Assembly (NCBI GenBank): GCA_937934705.1
Contig: CALGYY010000004.1
Coordinates: 1 to 12,488 of the forward strand
Length of the DNA: 12,488 nt
Origin: an uncultured Bacteroidota bacterium
GTDB lineage: Bacteria > Bacteroidota > Bacteroidia > Bacteroidales > CAIWKO01
Direction: 5' to 3'
Shown here one piece after another: positions 1-8,612 of this stretch; position 1 is the stretch's first letter, and the number at the start of each line of letters is the position of its first letter. Under the pieces are notes generated by a model, which was not told the DNA's origin, searched no databases, and saw only the letters and a program-made list of their open reading frames with translations. A program made the position numbers and the translations under genes.

Positions 1-2
1 TT

Positions 3-734
3 TGCTCTTTCGCTCCGCCCGTAATTCTGACAGCCAGCACAACGATAAACGGTGGGGCTTGCGCAGGATGTACCTATTTGTGGACTACCGGAGCCACCAC
101 ACCCAGTATTTCAGACGGAGCAGCGGGCACTTATACAGTGACCGTAACCACTACCACAGGATGAAATAATGACAACAGTCCTTCCACAACACTCAGCCTT
201 GCCTCCTCCGGGACCGGGTGCGGCAGTTGTGATGTGATCTATGTATCACCGGCGGGCGGAGGAACAGGTTTAACCAAAGACTCACCCACCACACCCGCCA
301 TTGCCATTAATCTGGCACAATGCACCTATACGTCCATTAAAATGCAGAAGCGCATTTACAATCTGACTGACTACCAGGTCGTCCACAGCTACGCCACCAT
401 AGAAGGCGGTTATGATGTGGGGTTCACAACAAAGTTCAGTGATATGACCGGAGGGGCGAATTCCACCACCATTCGCAGAAGCAATACAGCCGACAGCGGA
501 TTCCCGAATGAATGTTGCGCTTTCAGGGTTGATCCCGGTGCAGAATCCTTCAGGATTCAGGATGTAAGAATTGAATTACCGGGTTGCCCGACAGTAGCGG
601 CGCATGCTGCGGGTTCAAACCGGACCAATTACGGGATCAAACTGGGATTGGGATGCACCGGATACAATATAGTCAGGTGCTACATTGATGCCGGAACTGG
701 CTCTAACCCCTGATCTGGTTCTCCCACTGTGTAG
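3..734 (+). pseudogene. Decayed/truncated T9SS-type surface protein (SprB-like repeat + start of beta-helix)
   Basis: One frame runs from the left edge with a single internal TGA at 162-164. Before it, the translation (LWTTGATTPSISDGAAGTYTVTV) matches the shape of a SprB-type repeat, which normally ends in Gly-Cys. The TGA falls exactly where that Cys codon would be, so a TGC/TGT to TGA change explains it. After it the same frame stays open to 710 and encodes a surface-protein segment: VIYVSPAGGGTGLTKDSP, then an IEGGYD motif, then FRIQDVRIELPG and GYNIVRCYIDAGTG, as in parallel beta-helix proteins of Bacteroidota. The frame stops at TGA 711-713. Six more residues (SGSPTV) precede TAG 732-734. 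The beta-helix is only begun and no sorting domain follows, so the 3' part is missing. The 5' part lies outside the window. The stretch from ATG 234 could be translated alone (159 aa) but has no signal peptide. A sequencing error remains possible. Confidence 0.62.
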
Positions 735-762
735 TTGTTGAATAATGATAAAAATATGTAAC

Positions 763-3700
763 ATGAAAAAAATACTTTCCCGAATTACCAGCCTGAGTGT
801 ATTCCTGATGTTCCCTCTGTGGCTCAATGCCCAGGTAGCAACGATGTACACTTTTACCCAGAACAGCGGCACTTACTCCCCTTTGGCTGCTTCAACGGTA
901 GTTCATGCCAGCGGTTGGGATGATGCTGTATCAGGTGCCATTGCTATCCCGTTCACGTTCTATTTCAACTGCAGCGGGTACACGACCTGCCGAATCTCTA
1001 CGAACGGCTTTATCACCTTTGGTGCGACTGCGCCTGCAGGGGGATTGTATACACCGATATCAGGAACAACAGCCTATAATGGCGCTATCAGTGCACTGGG
1101 GAGGGACCTGATCTCCAATGCATCCACCATCGTTTACGGAACCGAGGGTATAGCTCCGAACAGGGTCTTTGTTGTGCAATGGAATAATGCCAGAAGATAT
1201 GATTGGCCTTCAATCGCTAATGGAAATTTTAATTTTCAAATCCGGCTGTATGAAACCAGTAGCGTAATACAGATTGTTTACGGAGCCTGCGCATCAGCTT
1301 ATGCAACGGACCTCACATGCGAGGTTGGTCTGCGGGGTGCCGACAATTCGGACTTCCACAACAGGTACACCTCCAACAACTGGCCGGCAACTACTCAGGG
1401 GGGTGCCAATACTTCAAGCTGCAATACGGGAAATGATCCGGGAGAGGTCCCCACCAACGGACTTACATTTACCTGGACACCGCCCGTGACGCCAACGATC
1501 ACAGTACAACCGGTCAATATGGTGAAATGCGCCGGTCAAACCGTTGAATTCAGCGTGCAAGCCAGCGGTCCCACCCTGTCTTATCAATGGCAATACATGG
1601 GAGTTAATGTTACCAACGGCACACCCGCAGGTGCGGTATATACCAATCCAACCTCTTCAGTTCTTTCGGTGGGTGGCGCTATTGCCGCCGGCACTTATAC
1701 GCCCTACACCTGTATCGTTACAAACGGATGTACCAGTGTGACCTCCGCGGGTGTTAACCTGGTGGTCAATGCTGCCGCTCCGCCCGCCACACCACCTGAC
1801 CCTACGGAAAGCACTGTACTGTGTAATGATGTGATCACGCGCACAGGAGCCCCTCCGGGCGGTGTCACCTGGTTCTGGCAGGGTAATGTCTGCGCCAACA
1901 ATACGGCTTTGGGTTCAGGAGCAACCTATTCCCCGCCCGGAAACGGAACATATTTTATCAGAGCCAGAGATAACGCTACCTTGTGCTGGAGTGACAATTG
2001 CGGGGACATCAGCATTATTATCGACCCTCCCAGCGTTCTTGTGCAACCAGCCAACACTACAGGATGCAACGGGACGCCGGTTTCTTTCTATGTTACAGCA
2101 ACAGGTTCCGGTTTATCGTATCAGTGGCAGGAGAACGGTGTGAACCTTTCCGACGGCGGGGTTTACAGCGGAGTTACCACTGAAACCCTTACCATCAGCG
2201 ATCCTTCAGGACTTGGCGGCAATCAGTACCGTTGTATTGTGACAGGCAGTTGCGCCCCGTCAGCCACCTCTTCAGCGGCCACACTGAGTGTGTTGGCATC
2301 AGGACTATCTGGTATTGTCACCGTCCCCGGCACCTATCCCACCCTCAGGGCCTGCTTTAATGCCATCAACACCAACGGTCTCGCCGGAGACCTCCATATC
2401 CGGATCACTGCGAGCATTATCGATAATAATGAGGCCATACTAAACTCCTGGGCGAGTTGCGGCAATATGGGTTATGCCATATATATTTATCCGACCGGCG
2501 GGCCCTACACACTATCAGGAAGCAGTGCTACTTCTCTGATCACTCTGAATGGTGCCGACCGCGTGACCTTCGACGGCCGCATCAACCAGAGTGGTGCCCC
2601 GAACAACCTGATCATTTCCAACACGAATGTAGCCGGCACCACCTTAAAACTGGCGGCTGATGCCTGCAGCAACACGATGATGTATTGCGATTTCCGTGGT
2701 GTCGGAACAGGAATGACCTCCGGTGTAATAAGCTTTGCCGCAGGAAGCACATCAGGAAATGACAACAACCTCATCGATAACTGTATCGTCCGGAACGGGG
2801 CAACCACTCCTGTCTGCGGAATCTATGCTGCCGGAACACCCACCGTGCTCAATGAGGATAATACTGTCAGGAACTGCAATATCTATGACTGGTTCAACCC
2901 CAGTGCGGGCTACAGTTCCTTCGGCATACGTCTGGACGCAGGAAATGCCAGATGGACATTGAAAGGGAACAGCCTTTATCAGACTGCAGCCCGGACGGAC
3001 AACAGTGGCTGGCCGATCTACGTGGATTGTCCGCTCACCAATGAATTCCTTATAGAAGATAACTATATTGGAGGCACGGCACCTATGTGCGGCGGGGCCC
3101 AGCAAAACTGGACTTCTTCTGCCTACCTGTGCAGCTACTACGGAATTCTCCTTGTATGCAGCAATACGGGTATCTCAACCATTAAAAATAACACGATACA
3201 AAACATACACTTCACCCAGTACGGCGATGAATACCTGGGTGTCATATATTCAGACTTTTCACCGATCGCCACTACCGGGCGAATCGATGTGATCGGCAAT
3301 AAAATGGGGGATGCCTCCAACGGCTCCCTGTGGGTCACATGCAACGACAACGGCACTCAGCGCGGAGGGATCACATCCATTATAAAAGGAGGTGACGGAA
3401 TGGTGCTGGACAATGAGATCGGATCCTTCAATATTGACGGCAGCATTAATGATCAGTTGCTGTTTAACGGGATACAGATCACCGGCACGCTGATCAACGA
3501 CGTAGTGATTTCCGGGAATACAGTGGGCCACAGCAGCACCGCCAACAGCATTCAAACCATCGGAACATTTCCGCCAGTAACTTTTGGCGGTATTTATTTC
3601 GGCACGGCGGGCAATTACACCACTACGGTTTCCAATAACCTGGTGGCCAATGTTACGCTTAACAACACCGGTACAATACCCTTTTGCATCGGAATGAGCA

Positions 3701-6700
3701 ATCAGGCCACAGGTGGCACACAGCGCATCATAGGCAATACGGTGCGCAACCTTCAGACATCGGCAACCAACACGACAACCGGCAACATGCCCGCTCTCGT
3801 GGGTATCATCAACAATAACAGCACAACCGGTAACCTTACCATCGCTAAGAACACGGTGCACACCCTCAGGGCTCAGGGAGCCGCAGCAGTTCGAAATTAC
3901 GGGATTTACTGCATCAATGCAAATACTGCCAACAACCTGGTAAGCAGCAATTTTGTGCACAGTCTGGTAACTACTCAGGCAGCATCGTACAACACGGGGA
4001 TATATATATCACAGGGAGGTGCAACCATCAGTAACAATATGGTACGCCTGGGTATCAATGCTGCAGGTAATTCCGTTGGGGGCGATGTGTTCTTCATCGG
4101 AATCTGGAAAGGCAGTAATCAGCCTGTAAACACCTATTTCAATTCCGTTTATATCGGGGGTAATGCCGGTGCCGGGACACGTCAGACTTATGGCTATTTA
4201 AGAAGTACTACCGCAGTTGATAATAACCGCAACAACATTTACTGGAATGCCAGAACAGCAACAGGAAACCAGTATGCCATCACCATCAATGCAACAGCAA
4301 ACTTCACAAGCAACTACAACTGCTTATTCAGCACTGTTGCCGGGGCACTCGGGTCATTAGACGGAGGAGGAACTGCCCAAACCTTTGCCGGATGGCAAGG
4401 AGGAACCCGGGATTTAAATTCCCTCAACATCCTTCCACAGTTCATCAACCCAACGGGTACTTCCGCAACTGTGGATCTACACATCACTCCGGCCAGTCCC
4501 TGTATAGGAACCGGAATTGCAGGCACAGGAATACTGGTTGATTTTGACGGACAGCAGCGAAAGACAGGGGTAGTTCCCAATGGGCCATGCATCGGAGCGG
4601 ATGAAGTGATACTTACTCCCCTCGGCGCAAACGCCTATGGCATTTACTCTCCGGACCCGCTGGGAGGCAACGTGGCTGACTGTGAAATTTACGCAACAGG
4701 AGGTACACCCGGGGGTGTGGGTGTACAGGTGGCCGACAATACCGATAACAACTGGGCCAATGTTAACATCAGCACATACCAGGTGATCACCGCGAGCAAT
4801 TATTCGTGCATGAACACCAATATGCGCTTCACCACTACCGACGCCACCCCGCAATGGCTCTTCGGCAATGGGGCCAATCCGCTGACCGGAACCACCAGTC
4901 CCATCCTGAACATACAATACTCTTCAACCGGAAGGAAAGACATTATTGAAAGTGTGAAGCTCTTTACCGATTTTGTGAACATCACGATGGATGTTCCGGA
5001 TGCGGGTGTAATTCTGGGTGCCCCGCTGGGAGCCGGATGTCCTACTACTTATTCCTATACCAGTTCAGTAGCCGGAAGCCCTGGCTTTACCTATCTGTGG
5101 ACGGTTTATGCACCCGGAGGTTGCTCAGCTACCGTCGATTCTCCGACTTCTTCCACCACCGATGTCACCTTTGTGAATCAGACGGGGGTTACCCAGGTTT
5201 TCATGCTGGTTCTTGAGATTACCACTGAATGTTGCGGTCCGCTTGAAAGGGTGATCCGGTACATCACCATTTATCCCGGGCCCGATGCCCCCGTTGTTGC
5301 AGGAAGCCCCTTTAATGTCTGCACCGGAGGCTCCCAGACACTTACGGTTTCAGGACCGAATCCTTCATATTCCTATGAATGGTATGACGCTTCCACCGGA
5401 GGTAATCTTCTTGGCAGCGGTACATCTTACACAGTAGATCCTGTCTTATCAGGCTCCAACAGCTATTGGGTGCAGGCCACCAACAGCTTCAGTTGTTCAG
5501 GTCCCAGAACTGAGGTCATCATTATAGGTAACGACACCCCTGCGCCTACCGTGCCTAACGAATCCACCTGCGGTGCAGGTAACGTCACCTTCACGGTCAG
5601 CTCACCGGGTGTGGGTTATACATACAACTGGTACAGCGGATCCTGCGGAGGAACGCTGATACAGTCAAGCACTTCCACCTCCTTTACCACCAGCATTTCA
5701 GCAACAACAACTTTCTACGTGGAGGCTGTCCCTGTTGGTTGCGGAGCAAGCACCTGCACAGCCATCACGGCCACCCTGATCGCACCGCCCAACCCCATTG
5801 TTTGGCTTGGTGCTGTTGGCGGAGCAAACAACTGGTTTAATACAGCCAACTGGACCAGCGGCTGTCTCCCCAACTGCAACACCAATGTCAGCATACCCAA
5901 TCTTGCCATTGATCCTGACATCGGTTTCGATCCTTCCATGAATGCGGCATGTGCTGATATTAACCTGCAGAGTGGTGCGGAACTCAGTTTTTCAGATTCA
6001 AAAGCAGTTCTGGATGTTTGCGGTAATTTCACTCACAGCGGTATTGTGACCACCAATAATTATGGTCTGGTAAGATTCATCGGCAGCAGTGCGCAGAGCT
6101 ATTCCAAAACAGGCAGCGGTGATTTCCATGATGTGACCCTGAACAACACCGCGGCCAGTCCTTCGCTGACTATTTCCAGCGGTAACATGGTCATTGATTC
6201 CACCTTTACTTTCATCAGCGGCAAAGTTATCACGGGAAGCAACAACCTGATCGTCGAGAACACGGATGTAGCGGCCATCACAGGACACTCGGTGAGCAAT
6301 TACGTGGTAGGGAACCTGATCCGCTACTTTGCTTCAAGCGGGGCTTATGATTTCCCGCTCGGAAATATGGATGCATATGAGCTGGCCACGATAGATGTGA
6401 CAAGCACCACAGGTTTGAGCTACCTGCTCGGAAACTTCACCAACCCGGCCAACGCTACAGGATCAGGGCTTCCCCTGGTCGAAAGCACATTATCCTTCAA
6501 CAGGATTCTGAATAACGGAGGCGTGAATGCCACTACCGGTCACACCAACGGAGGTATCTGGACCATGACGCCTGACGCAGGTACAGCAAACTACGGGCTG
6601 ACGCTCTACGGCAGAAACTTCGATAATTTTGGAGCCAGCCATACTATCGTAAGAAGAGTCACGACAGGACCGGGTGCATGGGCTTTCCCCGGCACGGCAG

Positions 6701-7347
6701 TTTCCAACACCAATGTGGCGAATGTGATCACGGTTGTGAGAAGCGGTATTTCAGGTTTCTCACAGTTTGGTATTGCAGTCACCGACGATGTGCTGCCCGT
6801 GAGCCTCATCAATTTCACTGCAAAATGTTATCAGGGCAGAGTATCCGTCCACTGGGCAACAGTAAGTGAGAGTGAGAATGATTATTTCAGTATCGAAAGA
6901 AGTCAGGACGGTATCTCATGGGAAATTGCAGGAAGCGTTGATGGAGCAGGAAACAGCAATCAGCTCAGGAACTATGCTTTCGAAGATTATGAAGCCTTCA
7001 GCGGACAATCTTATTACCGGCTCAGGCAGACAGACTTTAATGGAGTTTTTGAGTACTTTGGGCCGGTTGCTGTTGATTGCGAAAGCAATCAGCAGGGGCC
7101 AACGGTTTCCATCTATCCCAATCCTTTCAGCTCTGAGGTTTACCTCGAGATTTACAATCTCGATGATATCAATGCTGTGGTCAGGGTTTATAATTCTATC
7201 GGCAGCCTTGTGTACGAAAAGCTAATTGGCGAGATTAAAGAATATTCCAGGTTAAGCCTCAACCTGGGTGATCTTGCCCCCGGCGTGTACAACCTCGAAT
7301 TCAGATCAGACCAACTGAATGAGCTGAAAAGAATAGTCAGATACTAA
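763..7347 (+). CDS. Giant T9SS-secreted multidomain surface protein (nidogen-like, Ig-like, beta-helix, PKD-like, type A sorting domain)
   Basis: About 2194 aa. ATG 763 is preferred over in-frame ATG 745 because it begins a clean signal peptide (MKKILSRITSLSVFLMFPLWLNAQ, cleavage after residue 24). Approximate layout: 25-245 nidogen-like beta-sandwich (IPFTFYFN, ISTNGFITFG, NRVFVVQWNN); 246-336, 340-421 and 422-511 Ig-like domains, the first and third with Cys...YQWQ...Y(T/R)CIV; 517-1281 right-handed beta-helix rich in short NN/GNT turns, closing with DLHITPASPCIGTG and CIGADEV; 1282-1506 PKD-like; 1507-1676 two Ig_7-like repeats (YEWYDASTGG, YNWYSGSCGG); 1679-2010 a module opening with WLGAVGGANNWFNTANW; 2010-2108 a beta-sandwich (LPVSLINFTA, YYRLRQTDFNG); 2115-2194 type A T9SS CTD (YPNPF, LAPGVYNLEF, final KRIVRY). 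It should be exported by Sec, crossed over the outer membrane by T9SS and attached to the cell surface or released. Adhesion or carbohydrate interaction is plausible, but no catalytic site could be assigned. It stands alone with its own terminator. Confidence 0.9.
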   Translation: MKKILSRITSLSVFLMFPLWLNAQVATMYTFTQNSGTYSPLAASTVVHASGWDDAVSGAIAIPFTFYFNCSGYTTCRISTNGFITFGATAPAGGLYTPISGTTAYNGAISALGRDLISNASTIVYGTEGIAPNRVFVVQWNNARRYDWPSIANGNFNFQIRLYETSSVIQIVYGACASAYATDLTCEVGLRGADNSDFHNRYTSNNWPATTQGGANTSSCNTGNDPGEVPTNGLTFTWTPPVTPTITVQPVNMVKCAGQTVEFSVQASGPTLSYQWQYMGVNVTNGTPAGAVYTNPTSSVLSVGGAIAAGTYTPYTCIVTNGCTSVTSAGVNLVVNAAAPPATPPDPTESTVLCNDVITRTGAPPGGVTWFWQGNVCANNTALGSGATYSPPGNGTYFIRARDNATLCWSDNCGDISIIIDPPSVLVQPANTTGCNGTPVSFYVTATGSGLSYQWQENGVNLSDGGVYSGVTTETLTISDPSGLGGNQYRCIVTGSCAPSATSSAATLSVLASGLSGIVTVPGTYPTLRACFNAINTNGLAGDLHIRITASIIDNNEAILNSWASCGNMGYAIYIYPTGGPYTLSGSSATSLITLNGADRVTFDGRINQSGAPNNLIISNTNVAGTTLKLAADACSNTMMYCDFRGVGTGMTSGVISFAAGSTSGNDNNLIDNCIVRNGATTPVCGIYAAGTPTVLNEDNTVRNCNIYDWFNPSAGYSSFGIRLDAGNARWTLKGNSLYQTAARTDNSGWPIYVDCPLTNEFLIEDNYIGGTAPMCGGAQQNWTSSAYLCSYYGILLVCSNTGISTIKNNTIQNIHFTQYGDEYLGVIYSDFSPIATTGRIDVIGNKMGDASNGSLWVTCNDNGTQRGGITSIIKGGDGMVLDNEIGSFNIDGSINDQLLFNGIQITGTLINDVVISGNTVGHSSTANSIQTIGTFPPVTFGGIYFGTAGNYTTTVSNNLVANVTLNNTGTIPFCIGMSNQATGGTQRIIGNTVRNLQTSATNTTTGNMPALVGIINNNSTTGNLTIAKNTVHTLRAQGAAAVRNYGIYCINANTANNLVSSNFVHSLVTTQAASYNTGIYISQGGATISNNMVRLGINAAGNSVGGDVFFIGIWKGSNQPVNTYFNSVYIGGNAGAGTRQTYGYLRSTTAVDNNRNNIYWNARTATGNQYAITINATANFTSNYNCLFSTVAGALGSLDGGGTAQTFAGWQGGTRDLNSLNILPQFINPTGTSATVDLHITPASPCIGTGIAGTGILVDFDGQQRKTGVVPNGPCIGADEVILTPLGANAYGIYSPDPLGGNVADCEIYATGGTPGGVGVQVADNTDNNWANVNISTYQVITASNYSCMNTNMRFTTTDATPQWLFGNGANPLTGTTSPILNIQYSSTGRKDIIESVKLFTDFVNITMDVPDAGVILGAPLGAGCPTTYSYTSSVAGSPGFTYLWTVYAPGGCSATVDSPTSSTTDVTFVNQTGVTQVFMLVLEITTECCGPLERVIRYITIYPGPDAPVVAGSPFNVCTGGSQTLTVSGPNPSYSYEWYDASTGGNLLGSGTSYTVDPVLSGSNSYWVQATNSFSCSGPRTEVIIIGNDTPAPTVPNESTCGAGNVTFTVSSPGVGYTYNWYSGSCGGTLIQSSTSTSFTTSISATTTFYVEAVPVGCGASTCTAITATLIAPPNPIVWLGAVGGANNWFNTANWTSGCLPNCNTNVSIPNLAIDPDIGFDPSMNAACADINLQSGAELSFSDSKAVLDVCGNFTHSGIVTTNNYGLVRFIGSSAQSYSKTGSGDFHDVTLNNTAASPSLTISSGNMVIDSTFTFISGKVITGSNNLIVENTDVAAITGHSVSNYVVGNLIRYFASSGAYDFPLGNMDAYELATIDVTSTTGLSYLLGNFTNPANATGSGLPLVESTLSFNRILNNGGVNATTGHTNGGIWTMTPDAGTANYGLTLYGRNFDNFGASHTIVRRVTTGPGAWAFPGTAVSNTNVANVITVVRSGISGFSQFGIAVTDDVLPVSLINFTAKCYQGRVSVHWATVSESENDYFSIERSQDGISWEIAGSVDGAGNSNQLRNYAFEDYEAFSGQSYYRLRQTDFNGVFEYFGPVAVDCESNQQGPTVSIYPNPFSSEVYLEIYNLDDINAVVRVYNSIGSLVYEKLIGEIKEYSRLSLNLGDLAPGVYNLEFRSDQLNELKRIVRY

Positions 7348-7355
7348 GATCAGAG

Positions 7356-7388
7356 AAGAGGGCCGGTAACACCGGCTCTTTTTTTTTT
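7356..7388 (+). terminator. Rho-independent terminator of the giant surface-protein gene
   Basis: Nine bases after the TAA at 7345-7347, the arms AAGAG(GG)CCGG and CCGGCTCTT enclose the loop TAACA, with a two-G bulge in the left arm. A run of ten T (7379-7388) follows directly. The GC-rich stem plus long T tract is the classical intrinsic terminator form on the + strand. Confidence 0.85.
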
Positions 7389-7520
7389 ACAAAAACAAAG
7401 CCGGACGAGCGCCCGGCCTTGCAATCCGTAAGTGAACCCTACCCAAATTCACACAAAACGGACCCATAATGTCTTATCAACGTAAGCTTGTTACGCGATA
7501 TTGTACAAAAACAAAAAAAA
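7389..7520. other. Convergent intergenic region
   Basis: This spacer between the two converging units holds the leftward terminator hairpin (7397-7420), a small inverted repeat CGTAA-GCTTG-TTACG at 7481-7495, and an A-rich stretch from about 7504 that continues across the stop codon of the lipoprotein gene. No coding frame, tRNA or recognisable promoter was seen in it. Confidence 0.6.
7397..7420 (-). terminator. Probable terminator of the leftward operon
   Basis: Read on the - strand, AAGGCCGG pairs with CCGGCTTT (8 bp, one G-U pair) around the 8-nt loop GCGCTCGT, and GTTTTTGT follows the stem. It lies about 100 nt beyond the stop of the propeller lipoprotein gene (7521). The T tract is shorter and interrupted, so the call is weaker than for the + strand hairpin. 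It forms a back-to-back pair with that hairpin between the convergent units. Confidence 0.6.
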
Positions 7521-8612
7521 TCAGAAAAAAACAAAAGATGAAGGAATAATTCCCGTAACAAAGTAGTCAATTAACACACCCTCAGAGGTATAGCGATAAA
7601 CCCGCCCACGCTGCACATAATCAATGGCATCGCTCACGTACAGATTACCCGTCATGGGGTCCACTCCCAGTCCGTGCAACTGCCGGCCTTCTGCGGGAAT
7701 AAAGGGAGAGGACGGTAACTGATCTGCATCAACAGCCAGTCGCCATACGCCATTGTTCAGATAATACACCACATTCCCGGCCGGACTCATACATATCTTA
7801 TCCCAGATCTGCAACGAAACCCCAAGATCAAAGGACTTCAAAACCTGACGACTGGCAGGATCTATACGGTATAATGCAGCATTTTGTGAAGTCTGTGCAT
7901 CACCCATACACATGACCCAGATTTTTTGTTCCGCATCCATACGGACAGAATTACCGCCATAGGATATGGGTATGCTGTCGGTAATTGCATCTGTATTCGC
8001 ATTTACAACATAAAGAAAGGCGTTTCCGGTATTGCATACAAAAACCTCCTCCCCTGCCATCAGCATCTCCTCTGCACTGCCTTTCATAGAGATCTGCCCG
8101 CTGCTAAGCATTCCCTCTGTTGCGATCACCCTGATCTTTTCGCTGTAAAGGTCAGTCAGATAAGCCTTGGAAGCGTTTATCCTGAGCATATAGCGCGGGG
8201 AGCCAAGGCCTGTGACGGTCTGAATCACCCTGAAATCTGACCTGTTGACCACCTCAATCTTCCCTGAATTGTTCACCACTATATACGCCTTGCTCCCGTC
8301 GATCAGCATGGACTGCACCACATCCCCCAGTGGGTAATCATTTACGGTCTGAAAAATATTCTCAGTAAGTACATTGGTTTCCAGATCAAGATAATCGATA
8401 CTCGCATTTCCCCACTGAAAGTTCCCTTCATTCAGAATATACACCCCGTGGTCCATCACAGGTGGATCATCCGGTGGCGGAGTATCCTTTTTGCAGGCTG
8501 GCAGGACAAGCATGATGTACAGGATGAATGCGGGCATCATCATTCCGGGTTTTCTGAGCAGCCGGATTCGCAAGGGTTCATGACTGAACAGTTTCCTGAT
8601 TTCCGTATTCAT
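7521..8612 (-). CDS. YncE/DUF5074-type beta-propeller lipoprotein, BtuG-like
   Basis: 363 aa. ATG 8612 is chosen because it overlaps the stop of the upstream gene in an ATGA (8612-8609), the pattern of translational coupling; GTG 8639 would add nine residues and a longer overlap. The N-terminus carries a lipoprotein signal ending in the lipobox LPAC with Cys40, followed by KKDTPPPDD, a polar and proline-rich tether. Acidic residues soon after the Cys fit surface export of lipoproteins in Bacteroidota, although this is not a strict match to a known export signal. From about residue 55 a propeller begins with GVYILNEGNFQWGNASIDYL, the hallmark opening of the YncE/DUF5074 group. Repeated blades follow (GSKAYIVVNNSGKIEVVNR, ASKAYLTDLYSEKIRV, GNLYVSDA), ending in PSSFVFF. 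The family includes BtuG, the B12-capturing lid of BtuB in Bacteroides. Position as last gene of a TonB-dependent receptor operon supports a surface ligand-binding role. Cobamide as ligand is inferred. Confidence 0.82.
   Translation of the reverse strand: MNTEIRKLFSHEPLRIRLLRKPGMMMPAFILYIMLVLPACKKDTPPPDDPPVMDHGVYILNEGNFQWGNASIDYLDLETNVLTENIFQTVNDYPLGDVVQSMLIDGSKAYIVVNNSGKIEVVNRSDFRVIQTVTGLGSPRYMLRINASKAYLTDLYSEKIRVIATEGMLSSGQISMKGSAEEMLMAGEEVFVCNTGNAFLYVVNANTDAITDSIPISYGGNSVRMDAEQKIWVMCMGDAQTSQNAALYRIDPASRQVLKSFDLGVSLQIWDKICMSPAGNVVYYLNNGVWRLAVDADQLPSSPFIPAEGRQLHGLGVDPMTGNLYVSDAIDYVQRGRVYRYTSEGVLIDYFVTGIIPSSFVFF
8609..8612 (-). promoter_or_regulatory. ATGA stop/start overlap (translational coupling)
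   Basis: On the - strand the bases 8612 to 8609 read ATGA. They hold the ATG of the propeller lipoprotein gene and the TGA of the gene before it. This fixes the likely start of the downstream gene and suggests re-initiation by the terminating ribosome. The genes upstream are spaced nearly as tightly (TAA-AT-ATG at 9621-9614). Confidence 0.75.

Noticed and set aside
162..713. TGA recoding (TGA read as an amino acid) to rescue the first gene
   Set aside because: TGA is used as the normal terminator by two intact genes in this window (stops at 8609-8611 and 7521-7523), and Trp is encoded by TGG throughout. No selenocysteine context was evident. A nonsense mutation or sequence error is simpler.
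714..762. Promoter of the Bacteroidota TAnnTTTG type just before the giant gene
   Set aside because: TAGTTGTTG at 732-740 is the nearest resemblance but mismatches the TTTG core, and no matching upstream element is visible. The promoter may lie inside the decayed gene, but I cannot place it.
3259..3960. 233-codon open frame on the - strand inside the giant surface-protein gene
   Set aside because: It lies wholly opposite the beta-helix coding region. Its translation shows no domain, signal or plausible start context, and it is best explained by the repetitive codon pattern of the + strand gene. The other antisense frames in this gene (for example 4477-4917) were rejected for the same reason.
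7481..7495. Small inverted repeat CGTAA-GCTTG-TTACG as an operator or terminator
   Set aside because: The stem is only 5 bp and AT-rich, and no gene starts nearby in either direction. Chance occurrence is likely.
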